Shown here: positions 60,486 through 64,000 of the stretch, piece after piece
Numbering within the stretch: the first letter of the stretch is position 1
How the letters are laid out: each line of letters starts with the position of its first letter
DNA from: Megachile rotundata
Lineage: Eukaryota > Arthropoda > Insecta > Hymenoptera > Megachilidae
Assembly (NCBI RefSeq): GCF_050947335.1
Contig: NC_134991.1
Coordinates: forward strand, 124,001 to 188,000
DNA: 64,000 nt
Direction: 5' to 3'
The notes under the pieces: generated by a model
What the model was told of the DNA's origin: nothing
What the model saw: the letters and a program-made list of their open reading frames with translations, nothing else
Database searches by the model: none
Made by a program: the position numbers and the translations under genes

Positions 60486-61289
60486 ACACAATCACACAAT
60501 CACACAATCACACAATCACAATCACACAATCACAATCACAAAATCACAATCACACACTCTCAATCACGCAATCCCAGTCACACAATCCCAATTACACAAT
60601 CATAATCACACAATCACAATCTCACAATCACAATCACACAATCAGAATCACAGAATCACACAATCGCAATCACACAATCGCAATCACACAATCGCAATCA
60701 CACAACCGCAATCACACAACCACAATCACACAACCACAACCATACAACCACAATCACACAACCACAATCACACAACCACAATCACACAACCACAATCATA
60801 CAACCACAATCACATAATCACAATCACACACTCTCAACCACACAATCACAATGACACAATCACACAATTGCAATCACACAATCGCAATCACACTATCGCA
60901 GTCACACAATCGCAGTCGCACAATCACAGTCGCACAATCACAGTCGCACAATCACAGTCACACAATCACAGTCACACAATCACAGTCACACAATCACAGT
61001 CACACAATCACAGTCACACAATTACACAATCACACAATCACACAATCACTCAATCACACAATCACACAGTCACACAATCACACAATCACACAATCACACA
61101 AACACACAATCACACAATCACACAACCACGCAATCACGCAACCAGGCAATCACGCAATCACGCAATCACGCAATCACGCAATCACGCAATCACTTCAAAC
61201 ACGCAATCACGCAATCACGCAATCACGCAATCACGCAATCACGCAATCACGCAATCACGCAATCACGCAACCACGCAATCAGGCAATCA
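60486..61289 (+). repeat. I3b-S14C-I4, S8, S8G with third ACTTCAAAC
   Basis: I3b 60567, I4 ATG 60851, and ACTTCAAAC at 61192-61200, which again moves module starts to odd coordinates. Offset 3811 from the second copy. Confidence 0.91.
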
Positions 61290-62268
61290 CAATCACACAA
61301 TCACAATCACACAATCACAATCACACAATCACAATCACACAATCACAATCACACAATCACACAATCACACAATCACACAATCACACAATCACACAATCAC
61401 ACAATCACACAATCACACAATCACACAATCACACAATCACACAATCACACAATCACACAAACACACAATCACACAATCACACAATCACACAATAACACAA
61501 TCACACAATCACACAATCACACAATCACGCAATCACGCAATCACGCAATCACGCAATCACGCAATCACACAATCACGCAATCACACAATCACGCAATCAC
61601 ACAATCACACAATCACACAATCACACAATCACACAATCACACAATCACACAATCACACAATCTCACAATCACACAATCACACAATCACACAATCACACAA
61701 TCACACAATCACACAATCACAATCACACAATCACAATCACACAATCTCAATCACACAATCACACAATCACACAATCACACAATCACACAATCACACAATC
61801 ACACAATCACACAATCACACAATCACACAATCACACAATCACACAATCACACAATCACACAATCACACAATCACACAATCACACAATCACACAATAACAC
61901 AATCACACAATCACACAATCACACAATCACACAATCACACAATCACACAATCACACAATCACACAATCACACAATCACACAATCACACAATCACACAATC
62001 ACACAATCACACAATCACACAATCACACAATCACACAATCAAACAATCACACAATCACACAATCACACAATCACACAATGACACAATCACACAATCACAA
62101 TCACACAATCACACAATCACACAATCACACAATCACACAATCACACAATCACAATCACACAATCACAATCACACAATCACAATCACACAATCACAATCAC
62201 ACAATCACAATCACACAATCACAATCACACAATCACAATCACACAATCACATTCACACAATCACAATC
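61290..62268 (+). repeat. S8 with short S14 pieces and N
   Basis: Third copy of the 52938 block. N ATG 62078. S14 before the next I2 is two 14-mers shorter than in the second copy, with an ACATTCAC variant near 62250. Confidence 0.88.
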
Positions 62269-63130
62269 ACACACTCTCAATCACACAATTGCAGTCACAC
62301 AATCCCAAAACGACAATCCCAATCATACAATCACAATCACACAATCACACAATCACAATCACACAATCACAATCACACAATCACAATCACACAATCACAA
62401 TCACACAATCACAATCACACAATCACAATCACACAATCACAATCACACAATCACAATCACACAATCACAATCACACAATCACAATCACACAATCACAATC
62501 ACACAATCACAATCACACAATCACAATCACACAATCACAATCACACAATCACAATCACACAATCACAATCACACAATCACAATCACACAATCACAATCAC
62601 ACAATCACAATCACACAATCACAATCACACAATCACAATCACACAATCACAATCACACAATCACAATCACACAATCACAATCACACAATCACAATCACAC
62701 AATCACAATCACACAATCACAATCACACAATCACAATCACACAATCACAATCACACAATCACAATCACACAATCACAATCACACAATCACAATCACACAC
62801 TCTCAATCACACAATCACAATGACACAATCACACAATTGCAATCACACAATCGCAATCACACTATCGCAGTCACACAATCGCAGTCGCACAATCACAGTC
62901 GCACAATCACAGTCACACAATCACAGTCACACAATCACAGTCACACAATCACAGTCACACAATCACAGTCACACAATCACAGTCACACAATCACACAATC
63001 ACACAATCACACAATCACACAATCACACAATCACACAATCACACAATCACACAATCACACAATCACACAATCAAACAATCACACAATCACACAATCACAC
63101 AATCACACAATGACACAATCACACAATCAC
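62269..63130 (+). repeat. I2, S14, I4, S8 with N
   Basis: I2 core at 62304 reads CCCAAAACG, a private change. S14, then I4 ATG 62820 (516 bp, four 14-mers fewer than in the second copy), and N ATG 63110. Confidence 0.89.
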
Positions 63131-63834
63131 AATCACACAATCACAATCACACAATCACACAATCACACAATCACAATCACACAATCACAATCACACAATC
63201 ACAATCACACAATCACAATCACACAATCACAATCACACAATCACAATCACACAATCACAATCACACAATCACAATCACACAATCACAATCACACAATCAC
63301 AATCACACAATCACAATCACACAATCACAATCACACAATCACAATCACACAATCACAATCACACAATCACAATCACACAATCAAAATCACACAATCACAA
63401 TCACACAATCACAATCACACAATCACAATCACACAATCACAATCACACAATCACAATCACACAATCACAATCACACAATCACAATCACACAATCACAATC
63501 ACACAATCACAATCACACAATCACAATCACACAATCACAATCACACAATCACAGGATCACAATCACAGAATCACAATCACACAATCACAATCACACAATC
63601 ACACAATCACACAATCACACAATCACACAATCACACAGTCGCACAATCACACAATCGCACAATCACACAATCACACAATCACACAATCACACAATCACAC
63701 AATCACACAATCACACAATCACACAATCACACAATCACACAATCACACAATCACACAATCACACAATCACACAATCACACAATCACACAATCACACAATC
63801 ACAATCACACAATCACAATCACAAAATCACAATC
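63131..63834 (+). repeat. S14 then S8
   Basis: About 29 14-mers with AAAATC near 63382 and an ACAGGATC near 63552 (GATC), then ACAGAATC and S8 with GCACAATC near 63640-63660. Here the third copy departs from the first two, which have a second I4 after N. Confidence 0.87.
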
Positions 63835-64000
63835 ACACACTCTCAATCACGCAATCCCAGTCACACAATCCCAATTACACAATCATAATCACACAATCAC
63901 AATCTCACAATCACAATCACACAATCAGAATCACAGAATCACACAATCGCAATCACACAATCGCAATCACACAATCGCAATCACACAACCGCAATCACAC
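63835..64000 (+). repeat. I3b island, cut by window edge
   Basis: CGCAATCCC at 63850 and ATAATC near 63884 show the I3b form. The sequence ends inside the first S14C units, so the satellite continues beyond the window. Confidence 0.88.

Larger units (their letters stand above)
1..64000 (+). repeat. Megasatellite built from 8-bp and 6-bp modules (ACACAATC / ACAATC)
   Basis: The window is tandem repeat from end to end and runs past both edges. The modules are ACACAATC and ACAATC; alternating them gives the 14-mer ACACAATCACAATC. All copies point the same way. The perfect arrays contain no G on the + strand, so any G flags a variant module. GC content is 37.5% for the pure 8-mer and 35.7% for the 14-mer. 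No unique sequence, transposon, tRNA, rRNA or gene interrupts it. Eukaryotic satellite DNA is the best reading; chromosomal location and species are not deducible. Confidence 0.97.

Noticed and set aside
5145..62320. CCCAAACCGACAATCCC in I2 as a protein-binding box or foreign sequence
   Set aside because: It parses as ACACAATC-CCAAAC-CGACAATC-CCAATC, in phase with its neighbours. Conservation among copies is explained by recent duplication.
206..63113. Dozens of long + strand open frames encoding HNHT/ITQS-type repeats
   Set aside because: The modules contain no stop trinucleotide in any frame, so all three frames stay open by composition. Many frame starts fall on TTG inside CAATTGCAATC or on ATG inside the ACAATG module. 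Length tracks array length, and there is no codon bias, domain, splice signal or non-repeat terminus. None is called as a gene.
1..64000. CRISPR array
   Set aside because: The repeats are 6-14 bp and directly adjacent, with no unique spacers of uniform size and no cas genes.
1..64000. Telomeric repeat
   Set aside because: The unit ACACAATC/ACAATC does not match known TTAGGG- or TTTAGGG-type repeats, the GT-rich strand has no G-run, and higher-order islands are atypical of telomeres. A subtelomeric position remains possible.
1..64000. G-quadruplex or i-motif potential
   Set aside because: No runs of three or more G or C recur regularly; CCC occurs only in rare variants.
1..64000. Reverse-strand genes
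   Set aside because: TGA occurs at module junctions in all three frames, so no long reverse frame exists.
1..64000. tRNA, rRNA or other structured RNA
   Set aside because: No cloverleaf, conserved rRNA segment or extended complementary stem was seen. With almost no G on one strand, stable pairing is not possible over most of the window.

Overview
The whole 64 kb window is one uninterrupted tandem-repeat domain (a satellite or megasatellite). I found no gene, RNA gene, transposon or unique DNA in it. Almost every base parses into two short modules read head to tail on the + strand: an 8-mer, ACACAATC, and a 6-mer, ACAATC, plus point variants of each. No module is inverted anywhere I looked. 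The scale, the higher-order structure and the lack of coding sequence point to a eukaryotic nuclear genome assembled from long reads, most likely a heterochromatic, subtelomeric or pericentromeric block. The species cannot be named from this sequence.

Names used below. S8 is an array of the 8-mer. S14 is an array of the 14-mer ACACAATCACAATC (8+6). S8G is an array of ACGCAATC. S14C is an array of ACACAACCACAATC. I1 to I4 are 'islands': runs of diverged 8/6 modules that keep the module lengths and recur with fixed internal spacing. I1 carries ACACAAAAGCAGTC (17 copies). I2 carries CCCAAACCGACAATCCC (24 copies). I3 carries ACGCAATCCCAGTC and is followed by S14C (28 copies: 15 I3a followed by ACACAATCACAAAC, 13 I3b followed by ACACAATCATAATC). 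I4 carries ACAATGACACAATC then ACACTATCGCAGTC (28 copies, plus two older copies without the ATG). N is the S8 landmark AAACAATC followed 37 bp later by ATGACACAATC (24 copies).

Layout. 1 to about 16 kb is rich in I1 islands and S8/S8G, arranged as a roughly 10.67 kb duplication (about 1-2400 against about 10673-13090), with a very uniform 3.4 kb S14 array at 6318-9713 between the copies. About 16-51 kb is a mosaic of higher-order cassettes. The main order is I2-S14-I2-I4-I3a-S14C-S14-S8-N-S14-S8-I3b-S14C-I4; the path then branches, either to I2-I4-I3a-S14C-S14-I1 or to S8/S8G-N-S14-I2. About 51.8-64 kb holds three successive copies of another higher-order unit, offset by 4541 and 3811 bp, each marked by the same 9-base module ACTTCAAAC.

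The islands behave as rigid anchors and the arrays between them as elastic linkers: distances between anchors are constant, or differ by whole 14- or 8-base steps. This is what unequal exchange and slippage in register predict. Long stop-free frames cover the + strand only because the modules contain no stop trinucleotide in any frame. They are not supported as genes.
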